Of a DNA stretch of 64,000 nt, positions 16,677 to 25,867 are shown one piece after another. The first letter of the stretch is position 1. The number at the start of each line of letters is the position of its first letter. The notes under the pieces are model-generated. The model was not told the DNA's origin. It saw only the letters and a list, made by a program, of their open reading frames with translations, and made no database searches. This DNA comes from Streptomyces sp. CG 926. Lineage in GTDB: Bacteria > Actinomycetota > Actinomycetes > Streptomycetales > Streptomycetaceae. Location of the stretch: contig NZ_QGGZ01000002.1 of the NCBI RefSeq assembly GCF_003148825.1, forward strand, positions 62,001 to 126,000, written 5' to 3'. Made by a program: the position numbers and the translations under genes.

Positions 16677-17912
16677 ATGCGCGACATCAGGGGAGTCAGT
16701 CGGAGGGGGCTGCTGGGACTGGGGCTCGGTGCGGCCGCCGCGATGGGAATCGCGGGCTGCGGCTCATCGGACACGTCCGGTCCCGGCTCTCCCGGATCCG
16801 TCAAGAACCCGAAGCCCGGCGAGAAGCCGGCGGCCAGGCCCATCGGTGACGGCTCCACCGCCGACACCGGTCCGCAGCCGAACCAGCCGGACACGCCCGT
16901 GCCGCTCCAGCCGGGCGAGACCCCGCCGCAGTTCGTCGTCTTCAGCTGGGACGGCGCGGGGGAGATCGGCAACGGTCTCTTCCCGCGCTTCCTCAAGCTC
17001 GCCAAGGACCACGGCGCGGCCATGACCTTCTTCCTCTCCGGCATCTACCTGCTGCCCGAGTCGAAGCGGCACCTCTACCGGCCGCCGAACAACCCCGTCG
17101 GGGCCTCGGACATCGGCTACCTCAAGGACGAGAACGTCCGCTCCACCCTCACGCACGTCCGCCAGGCCTGGCTGGACGGGCACGAGATAGGGACCCATTT
17201 CAACGGCCACTTCTGCGCCGGTTCCGGCTCGGTCGACCGGTGGACCCCCGAGGACTGGGGGACCGAGATCGAGCAGGCCGTGTCGTTCGTCACCAACTGG
17301 CGCACGAACACCGGATTCACCGATCTCGAACCCCTGCCCTTCGACTACGCCAAGGAACTGAAGGGCGCCCGCACCCCCTGCCTGCTCGGCCGGGACAGCC
17401 TCCTGCCGACGGCCCAGCGGCTCGGCTGGCGCTACGACTCCAGCTCGCCCGGCGGCCTCCAGGTCTGGCCGGTGCGCCGGTCCGGGATCTGGGACCTGCC
17501 GTTGCAGTCCCTGCCGTTCCCCGGGCACTCCTTCGAGGTCCTCTCGATGGACTACAACATCCTCGCCAACCAGTCGAAGAACACGACCCAGGGCGTCCCC
17601 GCCAACTACCCCGCCTGGCGCGCCCAGGCCACGGCCACCTACCTGGGCGGCTTCCGGCGGGCCTACGAGACGAACCGCGCACCCCTGTTCATCGGCAACC
17701 ACTTCGAGCAGTGGAACGGCGGCATCTACATGGACGCCGTCGAGGAAGCACTCAAGGGCATGGCGGACAAAAGGGATGTACGGCTCGTATCCTTCCGGCA
17801 GTTCACCGACTGGCTGGAGGTCCAGGACCCCAAGGTGCTCGCCAGGCTCCAGGGTCTGGCCCCGGGCCGATCGCCGGCCGGCGGCTGGAGCGCGTACCTG
17901 ACCGCCGCCTGA
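16677..17912 (+). CDS. Tat-exported lipoprotein, polysaccharide-deacetylase-like
   Basis: ATG 16677 is chosen because it puts a twin-arginine signal at the N-terminus (SRRGLLGLGLG, Arg 9-10) followed by a lipobox with Cys 28 (GIAGC); the longer start at 16620 buries it. The mature protein of about 384 residues has a Pro/Gly-rich spacer, then FVVFSWDGAGE, AMTFFLSGIYLLP and HEIGTHFNGHFC, which look like the NodB-homology features (catalytic Asp and metal His) of polysaccharide deacetylase-type proteins. Later motifs (FIGNHFEQWNGGIYMDAV) complete the barrel. It likely acts at the outer face of the membrane on cell-wall glycans. An actual substrate is not evident. Confidence 0.85.
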   Translation: MRDIRGVSRRGLLGLGLGAAAAMGIAGCGSSDTSGPGSPGSVKNPKPGEKPAARPIGDGSTADTGPQPNQPDTPVPLQPGETPPQFVVFSWDGAGEIGNGLFPRFLKLAKDHGAAMTFFLSGIYLLPESKRHLYRPPNNPVGASDIGYLKDENVRSTLTHVRQAWLDGHEIGTHFNGHFCAGSGSVDRWTPEDWGTEIEQAVSFVTNWRTNTGFTDLEPLPFDYAKELKGARTPCLLGRDSLLPTAQRLGWRYDSSSPGGLQVWPVRRSGIWDLPLQSLPFPGHSFEVLSMDYNILANQSKNTTQGVPANYPAWRAQATATYLGGFRRAYETNRAPLFIGNHFEQWNGGIYMDAVEEALKGMADKRDVRLVSFRQFTDWLEVQDPKVLARLQGLAPGRSPAGGWSAYLTAA

Positions 17913-17941
17913 CGCGCCCGGTCCATCCCCTGACCAGGGCA

Positions 17942-17971
17942 TTGACAGAGCGGCGGGGGGCGCGGTAGATC
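17942..17971 (+). promoter_or_regulatory. Likely HrdB-type promoter for the resA-ccsB operon
   Basis: TTGACA at 17942-17947 is followed after 18 bases by TAGATC (17966-17971), a good match to the vegetative Streptomyces consensus. It would start transcription roughly 20 bases ahead of the ATG at 18000. A nine-codon open frame, ATG 17983 to TAG, overlaps the true start and might be a leader, but this is weak. Confidence 0.6.
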
Positions 17972-17999
17972 GTCGAAGCGCTCATGCGAAACTTTTCAC

Positions 18000-18626
18000 A
18001 TGAGCCTTAGCCGCGCCCCCCGACGCCGCTCGACCAGTGGCCGCGCCCTCCTGCTGACCGCCGTGGCCCTCACCGGCGCCCTCACCCTCACGGCGTGCGG
18101 CGGTTCGGACAGCGGCAAGCCGACCGGCAGCGGCGGGAACTACGTCACGGGCGCGACGGGCATCTCCACCTCCGCGAAGGGCGAGCGGACCGAGGCACCC
18201 AAGCTCGACGGCGAGACCGTGGACGGGAAGACCCTCGACACCAGCACCCTCAAGGGCAAGGTCGTCGTCCTCAACGTGTGGGGCTCCTGGTGCCCGCCGT
18301 GCCGGGCCGAGGCCCCCGCCTTCGCGAAGGTCTCCAAGGAGCTGACCGACGCCGGCAAGGACGTCGTCTTCGTGGGCATCAACACCCGCGACACCAACCA
18401 GCAGAACGCGGTCTCCTTCGAGGAGAACTTCGGGATCACCTACCCGAGCCTCTACGACCCCGCCGGCAAGCTGCTGCTCCGCTTCCCCAAGGGCAGCCTC
18501 AACCCGAACGCCATCCCCTCCACGCTCGTCCTGGACCGGGAGGGCCGGATCGCCGCGCGCACCCTGGCCCCCCTCGGCGAGGAGACGCTGCGCTCGATGA
18601 TCGACCCCGTCGTCGCGGAGCAGTGA
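18000..18626 (+). CDS. ResA/TlpA-family thioredoxin lipoprotein
   Basis: The 208-residue protein carries a signal peptide with a lipobox ending at Cys 33 (LTLTAC). After a linker comes a thioredoxin fold with the redox motif WCPPC (Cys 98 and 101) in [20 protein letters not shown], the cis-Pro region ([10 protein letters not shown]), and a TlpA/ResA-type insertion around [12 protein letters not shown]. It reduces the apocytochrome c haem-binding cysteines on the outer face of the membrane, taking electrons from CcdA, encoded next. It heads the operon resA-like, ccdA, resB, ccsB. Confidence 0.95.
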   Translation: MSLSRAPRRRSTSGRALLLTAVALTGALTLTACGGSDSGKPTGSGGNYVTGATGISTSAKGERTEAPKLDGETVDGKTLDTSTLKGKVVVLNVWGSWCPPCRAEAPAFAKVSKELTDAGKDVVFVGINTRDTNQQNAVSFEENFGITYPSLYDPAGKLLLRFPKGSLNPNAIPSTLVLDREGRIAARTLAPLGEETLRSMIDPVVAEQ

Positions 18627-18630
18627 CCTC

Positions 18631-19404
18631 GTGGTCGAGTACGTCCTGGCCGCAGAGGCCACCGGTGTGAACGAGACGGTGCTGAACGGCGCACTGCTGC
18701 TCGCGCTGCCGATCTCCCTCCTCGCGGGCCTCGTCTCGTTCTTCTCGCCCTGCGTACTGCCCCTGGTTCCCGGCTACCTCTCCTACGTGACCGGCGTCAG
18801 CGGCGCCGACCTCGCCGAGGCCCGGCGCGGGCGGATGCTGGCCGGTGCGCTCCTGTTCGTCGCCGGCTTCACGGCGGTCTTCGTCTCCACCGGTGCGCTC
18901 TTCGGCTACTTCGGCGAGACCCTCCGGGAGAACAACGAGATCATCTCCCGGGTCCTGGGCGGCCTGGTGATCGTTCTCGGACTCTTCTTCATGGGCGCGA
19001 TTCCGGGTCTGACGATGCGGGAGTTCCGCTTCCACAAGAAGCCGACGGCCGGGCTGGTCGGCGCGCCGCTGCTCGGCGTCCTGTTCGGCGTCGGTTGGAC
19101 CCCCTGCATGGGCCCGACCCTCGCGGCCGTCACCACGCTCTCCCTCGACCAGGCCAGCGCCGGCCGGGGCGCCCTGCTGACCGTGGCCTACTGCCTCGGA
19201 CTCGGCGTGCCGTTCATCCTCGCCGCGATCGCCTTCCGCAAGGCGCTCGGTGCGTTCGGCTGGGTGAAGAAGCACTATGCGTGGGTGATGCGCATCGGCG
19301 GAGGCATGCTGATCCTGACCGGCCTGCTGCTCGTCACAGGAATGTGGGCCGGCATCGTCAGCGACATGCAGAGCTGGACCCAAAGCTTCACGGTGGGGAT
19401 CTGA
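18631..19404 (+). CDS. ccdA: Cytochrome c biogenesis protein CcdA
   Basis: GTG 18631 starts a 257-residue polytopic protein with six predicted helices. The signature is [23 protein letters not shown] in the first helix and [15 protein letters not shown] in the fourth; these two Cys (one in each PC motif) shuttle electrons from cytoplasmic thioredoxin to outer-face ResA. It begins 4 bases after the ResA-like gene and is followed closely by resB. The length is typical for the short CcdA form. Confidence 0.96.
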   Translation: MVEYVLAAEATGVNETVLNGALLLALPISLLAGLVSFFSPCVLPLVPGYLSYVTGVSGADLAEARRGRMLAGALLFVAGFTAVFVSTGALFGYFGETLRENNEIISRVLGGLVIVLGLFFMGAIPGLTMREFRFHKKPTAGLVGAPLLGVLFGVGWTPCMGPTLAAVTTLSLDQASAGRGALLTVAYCLGLGVPFILAAIAFRKALGAFGWVKKHYAWVMRIGGGMLILTGLLLVTGMWAGIVSDMQSWTQSFTVGI

Positions 19405-19417
19405 GGACTAGAGGCAC

Positions 19418-21136
19418 ATGAGTACGACAGACAAAGCGACCACCGAGACGCCCGACCCGGCTTCGCCCGCGCCCGACGCGGCGGACTCCGCCGACGCCGC
19501 CGCCGGTGCCCAGCTCTCCACCGCCCCGCTGGACGACAGCCCCACCGGGCCGGCCGTCGGCATCGGTGTGATCGGCTGGGCCCGTTGGTTCTGGCGGCAG
19601 CTCACCTCCATGCGCGTGGCGCTGATCCTCCTCTTCCTGCTGTCCCTGGGCGCCATCCCCGGCTCCCTCGTCCCGCAGAGCAACGTCGACGCCCTGAAGG
19701 TCGCCGACTGGAAGCGGGAGCACTCCTCCTGGGTCGGCGTCGCCGACAAGCTCCAGCTCTTCGACGTCTACAGCTCGGTGTGGTTCTCCGCGATCTACCT
19801 GCTGCTGTTCATCTCGCTCATCGGCTGCATCGTGCCGCGCTCCTGGCAGTTCGTCGGCCAGCTCCGCGGCCGCCCGCCGGCCGCCCCCCGACGCCTCGAC
19901 AGGCTGCCCGCCCACACCACCTGGCGCACCGAGAAGACTCCGGACGAGGTCCTCGGGTACGCGCGCACGGTGCTCCGCGGCAGCCGCTTCCGCACCGAGC
20001 CCGGCAAGGGCCACGTGGCGGCGGAGAAGGGCTACCTCCGCGAGGCCGGGAACCTGATCTTCCACGTCGCGCTGATCGTGATGCTCGTCGCCTTCGCCTG
20101 GGGCCAGTACTTCAAGTCCGAGGGCGGCAAGCTGGTCCTGCGCGGCACCGGCTTCTCGAACACGCTCACCCAGTACGACGACTTCAAGTCCGGCACCCTC
20201 TTCGACCCGGACGACCTGCCGCCCTTCAGCTTCACGCTGGACCGGTTCGACGCGACGTACGAGATGACCGGCCCGCAGCGGGGCACCCCGCGCGACTTCA
20301 AGGCGTACGTCACCTTCTCGGACGGCGCGCACGGCACGCCGCAGAAGCGTGAGATCCAGGTCAACAAGCCCCTGGTGGTGGACGGCTCCAAGGTCTACCT
20401 GCTCGGCCACGGCTACGCGCCGATCGTCTCGGTGACCGACCCCACCGGCAAGGTGATCTTCAAGGACGCCGTGCCGGTGCTCCCGCAGGACGCCAACCTC
20501 ACCTCCACCGGAGCCGTCAAGGTCACCGACGGCTACAAGGACAAGGACGGCAAGAAGGAGCAGCTCGGCTTCAACGCCGTCTTCGTGCCCAGCTTCGCCG
20601 GCGAGGGCATGGGCACGATGTTCTCGCAGTTCCCCGCCCTCCTGAACCCGCAGCTCGCGCTCAACGCCTGGCACGGCAGCCTCGGCGTGGACTCGGGCCT
20701 GCCGCAGAACGTCTACCGGCTCACCACCACCAAGATGGAGCCCTTCAAGGACGAGTCGGGCCAGCCGTTCAAGCAGAAACTGGCACTCGGCGACACGATG
20801 ACCCTGCCCAACGGGGCGGGCACCGTGAAGTTCGAGGGCATCGAGCGGTGGGCCACCTTCTCCGTCACCCACCAGCCGGGCAGCGGCCTCGCCCTCGCGG
20901 GCGCGATCGCCGCCATCGCGGGCCTGGCCGGATCGCTGTTCATCCAGCGCCGCCGGATCTGGGTCCGCGCGGTGACCGGCGAGGACGGCGTGACCGTCGT
21001 CGAGATGGCGGGCCTGGGCCGCAGCGAGTCCACCAAGCTCCCGCAGGAGCTGGCGGAACTCGCCGCCCAGCTGCACCAGCAGGCGCCCAGTGCGCCTGAT
21101 CCTGTTGAAGAAACCCCTGAAGGAGAGCGCGGATGA
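19418..21136 (+). CDS. resB: Cytochrome c maturation protein ResB (Ccs1)
   Basis: The 572-residue protein has an acidic Ala/Pro-rich cytoplasmic N-terminus (1-50), then helices around MRVALILLFLLSLGAIPGSLVPQ, FSAIYLLLFISLIGCIVPR and NLIFHVALIVMLVAFAWGQY, a large outer domain (about 230-480), and a final helix (ALAGAIAAIAGLAGSLFI). This is the ResB/Ccs1 topology. With CcsB it forms the system II cytochrome c synthetase that moves haem across the membrane and attaches it to apocytochrome. Its stop overlaps the ccsB start (ATGA). Confidence 0.95.
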   Translation: MSTTDKATTETPDPASPAPDAADSADAAAGAQLSTAPLDDSPTGPAVGIGVIGWARWFWRQLTSMRVALILLFLLSLGAIPGSLVPQSNVDALKVADWKREHSSWVGVADKLQLFDVYSSVWFSAIYLLLFISLIGCIVPRSWQFVGQLRGRPPAAPRRLDRLPAHTTWRTEKTPDEVLGYARTVLRGSRFRTEPGKGHVAAEKGYLREAGNLIFHVALIVMLVAFAWGQYFKSEGGKLVLRGTGFSNTLTQYDDFKSGTLFDPDDLPPFSFTLDRFDATYEMTGPQRGTPRDFKAYVTFSDGAHGTPQKREIQVNKPLVVDGSKVYLLGHGYAPIVSVTDPTGKVIFKDAVPVLPQDANLTSTGAVKVTDGYKDKDGKKEQLGFNAVFVPSFAGEGMGTMFSQFPALLNPQLALNAWHGSLGVDSGLPQNVYRLTTTKMEPFKDESGQPFKQKLALGDTMTLPNGAGTVKFEGIERWATFSVTHQPGSGLALAGAIAAIAGLAGSLFIQRRRIWVRAVTGEDGVTVVEMAGLGRSESTKLPQELAELAAQLHQQAPSAPDPVEETPEGERG

Positions 21137-22236
21137 CGCCGCTCGCAGCCGCAGCCAACGAGAACCTGGCCGAGATCAGCAACTACCTGATCTATTCGTC
21201 GATGGCGGTCTACATGCTCGCCTTCTTCGCGCACATCGCCGAGTGGACCTTCGGTAGTCGCAGCAAGGTGGGCCGGACGGCCGCCGCGCTGACCGGCGCC
21301 AAGGAGGCCGCGGCGGCCGGAGCGGCCGCGACCGCACCCGCCGTGCAGGTCCGCGGCAAGGGCGGGGCCACCGCCGTCCTGGACCAGCCCAAGGTCACCA
21401 CCCGCTCCGCGACCGGCGCCCGCGACGTCCCGGACGGCCCCGGCGCCGCCGGCGGCACCGTGCAGGGCGACCTGTACGGGCGGATCGCGGTCTCGCTGAC
21501 CGCGCTCGCCTTCCTCATCGAGGCGGCCGGGGTGGTGGCCCGCGCCCTGTCGGTGCAGCGGGCCCCCTGGGGCAACATGTACGAGTTCTCGATCACCTTC
21601 TCCACGGTGGCCGTCGGCGCGTACCTGGTGCTGCTCGCCCTGAAGAAGAACATCCGCTGGCTCGGCCTGATCCTGGTCACCACGGTCCTGCTGGACCTCG
21701 GCATCGCCGTCACCTGGCTCTACACCGACAGCGACCAGCTGGTCCCCGCCCTGCACTCGTACTGGCTGTGGATCCACGTCTCCACCGCCATCTTCTGCGG
21801 CGCCGTCTTCTACATCGGCGCCGCGGGCGCGGTCCTCTACCTCTTCCGCGACTCCTACGAGAGCCGGCTGGAGGCGGGCCGCACCCCGGGGAGGTTCCGC
21901 AGCTCGATCCTGGAGCGGCTGCCCTCGGCGGCCTCCCTCGACAAGTTCTCGTACCGCATCAACGCGGCCGTCTTCCCGCTGTGGACCTTCACGATCATCG
22001 CGGGCGCGATCTGGGCCGGCGACGCCTGGGGCCGCTACTGGGGCTGGGACCCCAAGGAGGTCTGGTCCTTCGTCACCTGGGTGGCCTACGCCTGCTACCT
22101 GCACGCCCGCGCCACCGCCGGCTGGAAGGGCCGCAAGGCCGCGTACCTCGCGCTCTTCGCCTTCGCCTGCTGGATCTGGAACTACTACGGCGTGAACATC
22201 CTGCTCAGCGGCAAGCACTCGTACGCGGGCGTCTGA
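21133..22236 (+). CDS. ccsB: Cytochrome c synthetase subunit CcsB (ResC)
   Basis: The 367-residue polytopic protein carries the haem-handling WWD-type motif as WGRYWGWDPKEVWSFVTW in the C-terminal half, and conserved His residues (HSYWLWIHVSTAIF; YACYLHARATAGWKG). It is preceded by a soluble Ala-rich loop unusual in length (about residues 40-105), a common actinobacterial feature. It is the haem channel/ligase partner of ResB. It overlaps resB by 4 bases and ends the operon. Confidence 0.96.
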   Translation: MTPLAAAANENLAEISNYLIYSSMAVYMLAFFAHIAEWTFGSRSKVGRTAAALTGAKEAAAAGAAATAPAVQVRGKGGATAVLDQPKVTTRSATGARDVPDGPGAAGGTVQGDLYGRIAVSLTALAFLIEAAGVVARALSVQRAPWGNMYEFSITFSTVAVGAYLVLLALKKNIRWLGLILVTTVLLDLGIAVTWLYTDSDQLVPALHSYWLWIHVSTAIFCGAVFYIGAAGAVLYLFRDSYESRLEAGRTPGRFRSSILERLPSAASLDKFSYRINAAVFPLWTFTIIAGAIWAGDAWGRYWGWDPKEVWSFVTWVAYACYLHARATAGWKGRKAAYLALFAFACWIWNYYGVNILLSGKHSYAGV

Positions 22237-22479
22237 CCGGCGGGAGCGGGACGCCGGTGGCATGTCTCTCGTGAGCCGTGCCACCGGCGAGCAGCGCGGC
22301 CGGCCGGACGCGGCGGACGTCCTGGAGCGCCGGCTCGGCGGGGCGATCACGCTGCGGTGGCTGAACACCGCGGCCGTGGCGACCGAGCGGGTCACCGCCT
22401 GGGACGTGGAGCGGGTCGCCGAGTACACGGTCACCGAGCACGGGCGGCCAGCGCTGTTGGACATGTTCAATACTCTTGC
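22237..22479. other. Gap between ccsB and the MarR gene
   Basis: A plus-strand frame beginning at ATG 22262 encodes about 75 protein-like residues (VLERRLGGAITLRWLNTAAVATERV...) and then runs into the antisense of the MarR gene, where the sequence stops looking coding. It may be a short unrecognised gene or a remnant. I do not annotate it as a gene. Confidence 0.35.
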
Positions 22480-22944
22480 TCACCACACCGGGCGCAGCGG
22501 TGGCGGCGGCCCCTCGCCGTGGAAGGTGCGCACGACCTCCCCGAGCCCCGCGCGCAGGGCCGTGAGGTCCGTGCCGCGACCCAGTTCGGCCTCCAGCTCG
22601 TGCAGGATCCGGCCCGCGACGGCGAGGTGGTCCCGGGCCGCCGCCGTGAGCACCACCAGCTTGCGGCGGCCGCCCTCGGGGTGCGGCTCGCGGCGGACGT
22701 AGCCGCGCTTCTCCAGGTCGTCGACGATCTGCCCGGCGGCCTGCTTGGTCACCCCGAGCCGCTCGGCGAGCTCCGTGGCGGTGGCGCCGGCGGCCTGGAG
22801 GGCCTGGAAGGCCATGCCGTGCACCGGCCGTAGGTCCGGGTATCCGGCTTCGGCGACGCGCCGGGTGAACTCCCCCAGCAGCGCCTGGAAGCCCAGTCCG
22901 AGCAGGAACAGCAGCTCGACGCCCTCGTTCTCGTCTCTCTTCAC
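22480..22944 (-). CDS. MarR-family transcriptional regulator
   Basis: The 154-residue protein (GTG 22944) has the winged-helix core ATELAERLGVTKQAAGQIVDDLEKRGYVRREPHPEGGRRKLVVLTAAARDHL, typical of MarR proteins, flanked by dimerisation helices. A TTG at 22971 is also possible, but its TTGACC may instead be the -35 box. It is divergent from a cupin gene across an interval with a palindrome and an extra half-site (22976-23006), the common arrangement for a MarR protein controlling itself and its neighbour. The ligand is unknown. Confidence 0.88.
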   Translation of the reverse strand: MKRDENEGVELLFLLGLGFQALLGEFTRRVAEAGYPDLRPVHGMAFQALQAAGATATELAERLGVTKQAAGQIVDDLEKRGYVRREPHPEGGRRKLVVLTAAARDHLAVAGRILHELEAELGRGTDLTALRAGLGEVVRTFHGEGPPPPLRPVW

Positions 22945-22975
22945 GCAAATATGGTGACACGGCCAGGTCAAGCTG

Positions 22976-23006
22976 CTTTACTCACTCGAAGTAAAGGAGC
23001 TTTACT
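22976..23006. promoter_or_regulatory. Probable MarR operator
   Basis: CTTTACT (22976-22982) and AGTAAAG (22990-22996) form a perfect 7-base inverted repeat with a 7-base spacer, and a third copy, CTTTACT, follows immediately (23000-23006). The site lies between the divergent MarR and cupin genes. The AT-rich half-sites stand out from the GC-rich surroundings. Confidence 0.7.
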
Positions 23007-23035
23007 CGCATGTCATCGGAAGACGAGGTCCTGCC

Positions 23036-23407
23036 TTGTACGTGATCAGCCCTGCCCCCGAGAACGTCACCGCCACCCCCAACGCCACCATGACCGGCTT
23101 CGCCGCCCCCAGCCGAGGCAGCTCCGAGCTCAGCAGCTGGCACGTGGCCATGTCGGCCGGTAGCACCGGCCCCGAACACTCCGTCAGCCGAGAGCAGGTG
23201 TGGACCCTCGCCGCCGGCACGCTGGAGGTCACCTGCGACGGCCGCACCGAGCAGGTCACCGCCGGGCGGACCCTGGTCCTGCCCGCGGATGTGCTGCGCC
23301 GCATCCACTGTGCCGAGACCTTCGAGGCCTACGTCGTGATGCGCGCGGACGGTGTGGTCACGGTCCCGGGGGAGGAAGGCACCCGCGTGCTGCCGTGGGC
23401 TCGGTAG
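23036..23407 (+). CDS. Small cupin-domain protein
   Basis: The 123-residue product from TTG 23036 (GACGAGG ribosome site 7-8 bases upstream; GTG 23042 is an alternative) has the cupin signature in the form GPEHSVSREQVWTLAAGTLEV, GRTEQVTAGRTLVLPADVLRRIHCAE and VMRADG. Proteins of this type are single-domain beta barrels, often metal-dependent. The usual first-motif HxH is reduced to one His, so catalysis is uncertain. It is divergent from the MarR gene with shared operator sites, and so is probably its target. Confidence 0.8.
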   Translation: MYVISPAPENVTATPNATMTGFAAPSRGSSELSSWHVAMSAGSTGPEHSVSREQVWTLAAGTLEVTCDGRTEQVTAGRTLVLPADVLRRIHCAETFEAYVVMRADGVVTVPGEEGTRVLPWAR

Positions 23408-23411
23408 GGGT

Positions 23412-23438
23412 TCGCCGGGCCGGGCCGGGCCGGGCCGG
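23412..23438. repeat. Short gggcc tandem repeat
   Basis: Several 5-base ccggg units lie between the convergent cupin and PLDc_N genes. They have no obvious coding role. Confidence 0.6.
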
Positions 23439-23441
23439 GTC

Positions 23442-23750
23442 CTAGTCCTTGTCCTTGTCCCTGTCGTCCTGGTCCTTCTTCTCCTGCTCCTCGCGCAGCG
23501 ACTTCAGGAACTCCGGGTTGTCGTCGGGCGCCACCCACTGCGTCCGGCGCGCCCGGCCACCGCCCGACGCCGCCCGGTCCTTGCCCGCGAACACCCACGC
23601 GACCGGCCCCACGATGGAGAAGAGCAGGATGATGATCACCCAGACCACCTTGGGGAGGTGCTTGACCTCCGCCTCCGGCGTGTTCAGGCAGTCGATGAAG
23701 GTGTAGATGGTCAGCGCGAGGATCAGCAGGAACGGCAGATAGCGCAGCAC
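23442..23750 (-). CDS. Small membrane protein with PLDc_N domain
   Basis: The 102-residue protein has two helices, LPFLLILALTIYTFIDCLNT and VVWVIIILLFSIVGPVAWVFAG, the pattern of the phospholipase D nuclease N-terminal (PLDc_N) domain found in many short actinobacterial membrane proteins. A hydrophilic C-terminal tail (EEQEKKDQDDRDKDKD) follows. There is no catalytic PLD domain, so it is not an enzyme. The role is unknown. Confidence 0.88.
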   Translation of the reverse strand: MLRYLPFLLILALTIYTFIDCLNTPEAEVKHLPKVVWVIIILLFSIVGPVAWVFAGKDRAASGGGRARRTQWVAPDDNPEFLKSLREEQEKKDQDDRDKDKD

Positions 23751-23842
23751 GGTGTGGGACCGACTCCCAGTCAGTGACGGGGGGCCCCGCGTCAGGGCCC
23801 CGGTGACGCCTCCAGGGTAGTTGGTGACGGATACTGACCCCT

Positions 23843-25300
23843 ATGGCTTACGACGATCTCCGCTCGCTGCTCCGGGCCCTGGAGCGGGAGGGCGACCTCA
23901 AGCGCATCAAGGCCGAAGTCGACCCGTATCTGGAGGTCGGGGAGATCGTCGACAGAGTGAACAAGGCGGGGGGCCCGGCGCTCCTCTTCGAGAACGTCAG
24001 GGGCTCGTCGATGCCCCTGGCCATGAACGTCTTCGGCACCGACCGCCGCCTCCTGAAGGCCCTCGGCCTCAAGTCGTACGGCGAGATCAGCGAGAAGATC
24101 GGCGGCCTGCTCAAGCCGGAACTGCCGCAGGGCTTCATCGGGGTCCGGGAGGCCTTCGGCAAGCTCGGCTCGATGGTGCACGTGCCGCCGAAGAAGGTGA
24201 AGGGCGACTCCGCGCCCGTCCAGGAGGTCGTCCTCACCGGCGACGACGTGGACCTCGACCAGCTCCCGGCCCTCTTCACCTGGCCCAAGGACGGCGGCGA
24301 CTTCTTCAACCTCGGGCTGACCCACACCAAGCACCCCGAGACCGGCGTGCGCAATCTCGGCCTCTACCGGCTGCAGCGCCACGACAGGCGCACCATCGGC
24401 ATGCACTGGCAGATCCACAAGGACAGCCGCAACCACTACGCCGTCGCCGCGGCGAAGGGCGAACGGCTGCCGGTCGCGATCGCCTTCGGCTGCCCGCCCG
24501 CGGTGACGTATGCGTCCACCGCGCCGCTGCCGGGGGACATCGACGAGTACCTCTTCGCCGGCTTCGTCTCGGGCAAGCGGATCGAGATGGTCGACTGCAA
24601 GACCGTCCCGCTCCAGGTCCCGGCCAACGCGGAGGTCGTGATCGAGGGCTGGCTGGAGCCCGGCGAGATGCTCCCGGAGGGCCCCTTCGGCGACCACACC
24701 GGCTTCTACACCCCGCAGGAGCCCTTCCCGGCCCTGAAGATCGACTGCGTGACGATGCGCAAGCGTCCGCTCATCCAGTCGATCGTCGTCGGCCGACCGC
24801 CGACCGAGGACGGCCCGCTCGGCCGCGCGACGGAGCGGTTCTTCCTGCCCCTGCTCAAGATCATCGTGCCGGACATCGTGGACTACCACCTCCCGGAATC
24901 GGGCGGCTTCCACAACTGCGCGATCGTCTCGATCGACAAGAAGTACCCGAAGCACGCCCAGAAGGTCATGCACGCCATCTGGGGCGCGCACATGATGTCG
25001 TTGACCAAGCTGATCATCGTGGTCGACAAGGACTGCGACGTCCACGACCTGCACGAGGTCTCCTGGCGGGCGCTGGGCAACACCGACTACTCCCGCGACC
25101 TCACCGTCGTGGAAGGCCCGGTGGACCACCTGGACCACGCCTCGTACCAGCAGTTCTGGGGCGGCAAGGCGGGTATCGACGCCACCAAGAAACTGCCCGA
25201 GGAGGGCTACACCCGCGACGGCGGCTGGCCCGACATGGTCGAGTCCGACCCGGCCACCGCCGCCCTCGTGGACCGCCGCTGGAAGGAGTACGGACTGTGA
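23843..25300 (+). CDS. UbiD-type decarboxylase of the futalosine menaquinone pathway
   Basis: The 485-residue protein belongs to the UbiD family (prenylated-FMN-dependent, typical length about 490). It reads MAYDDLRSLLRALEREGDLKRI, with TGDDVDLDQLPALFTWPKDGG, NLGLYRLQRHDRRTIGMHW, EGPFGDHTGFY, and a late KLIIVVDKDCDVHD segment. It is encoded near UbiX and UbiA homologues, which matches the menaquinone decarboxylase (SCO4490-like family) acting on the 1,4-dihydroxy-6-naphthoate branch. It needs the UbiX cofactor made by the gene at 27517. It ends in a GTGA overlap with the next gene. Confidence 0.93.
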   Translation: MAYDDLRSLLRALEREGDLKRIKAEVDPYLEVGEIVDRVNKAGGPALLFENVRGSSMPLAMNVFGTDRRLLKALGLKSYGEISEKIGGLLKPELPQGFIGVREAFGKLGSMVHVPPKKVKGDSAPVQEVVLTGDDVDLDQLPALFTWPKDGGDFFNLGLTHTKHPETGVRNLGLYRLQRHDRRTIGMHWQIHKDSRNHYAVAAAKGERLPVAIAFGCPPAVTYASTAPLPGDIDEYLFAGFVSGKRIEMVDCKTVPLQVPANAEVVIEGWLEPGEMLPEGPFGDHTGFYTPQEPFPALKIDCVTMRKRPLIQSIVVGRPPTEDGPLGRATERFFLPLLKIIVPDIVDYHLPESGGFHNCAIVSIDKKYPKHAQKVMHAIWGAHMMSLTKLIIVVDKDCDVHDLHEVSWRALGNTDYSRDLTVVEGPVDHLDHASYQQFWGGKAGIDATKKLPEEGYTRDGGWPDMVESDPATAALVDRRWKEYGL

Positions 25301-25779
25301 GCTCCGAATTCGGTGGACCGGCGCTGTTCATCGGCGAGGACACGACGTTCATGCTCCTCGTGCGCCCGAAGCTCGACCCGGCGGATCCGTTCGTCCAGGA
25401 GGCCGCCGCACAGGCGGGCGTCTCGGCCGAGGAGTTCGCGGGCCCCGGCGACATGTGGGCCCTGGTGCTGGACGACAGCTACGAAGCCGACGGCGGCTTC
25501 GAGATGCCCGGCGTGCGCGACGCCGAGGTCCATGACTTCGCGGAGCAGCTGCGGGCCGGGCTCGGCACCGGCGAGCCGTTCACCGTGGAGGCGGGTGCGG
25601 TGCTCCGGCTGGACGCCCGTCCGGACCACGACGCCCGCGGGGGCGAGGGCTACGTGTTCACGGTGCACGCCACCCCGCCGGAGCCCGAGGGAGCGCCCAC
25701 GGTCTCCTTGGAGACGCCCACCGTGCCCCTGGCGACCCTGCTGGCCGACCTCGACGCGTTCCGCCGGAGTCTGGCGTGA
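25297..25779 (+). CDS. Hypothetical protein coupled to the UbiD gene
   Basis: GTG 25297 overlaps the UbiD stop (GTGA) and encodes 160 residues starting VSSEFGGPALFIGEDTTFMLL. The sequence is acidic, has no signal peptide or helix, and includes FEMPGVRDAEVHDFAEQLRAGL. I do not recognise a family. The tight coupling suggests a role with the decarboxylase or shared regulation only. Confidence 0.8.
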   Translation: MSSEFGGPALFIGEDTTFMLLVRPKLDPADPFVQEAAAQAGVSAEEFAGPGDMWALVLDDSYEADGGFEMPGVRDAEVHDFAEQLRAGLGTGEPFTVEAGAVLRLDARPDHDARGGEGYVFTVHATPPEPEGAPTVSLETPTVPLATLLADLDAFRRSLA

Positions 25780-25867
25780 CCGCGAGCCCGCGGCTCGACA
25801 CGGAGACAGGGCCGGTTCCGCTCGACGGGCCGAGGGCCGAACTCGAACAGTTCCGGAGGGAACTCGC

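Noticed and set aside
22262..22702. Plus-strand frame after ccsB
   Set aside because: Its last two thirds are antisense to a clear MarR gene and low complexity; only about 75 residues look protein-like and no ribosome site or family supports it.
23821..25779. Plus-strand 652-residue frame over the UbiD gene
   Set aside because: It is out of frame with UbiD and composed of Arg/Gly/Pro; only its last 160 residues are a real gene, starting at GTG 25297.
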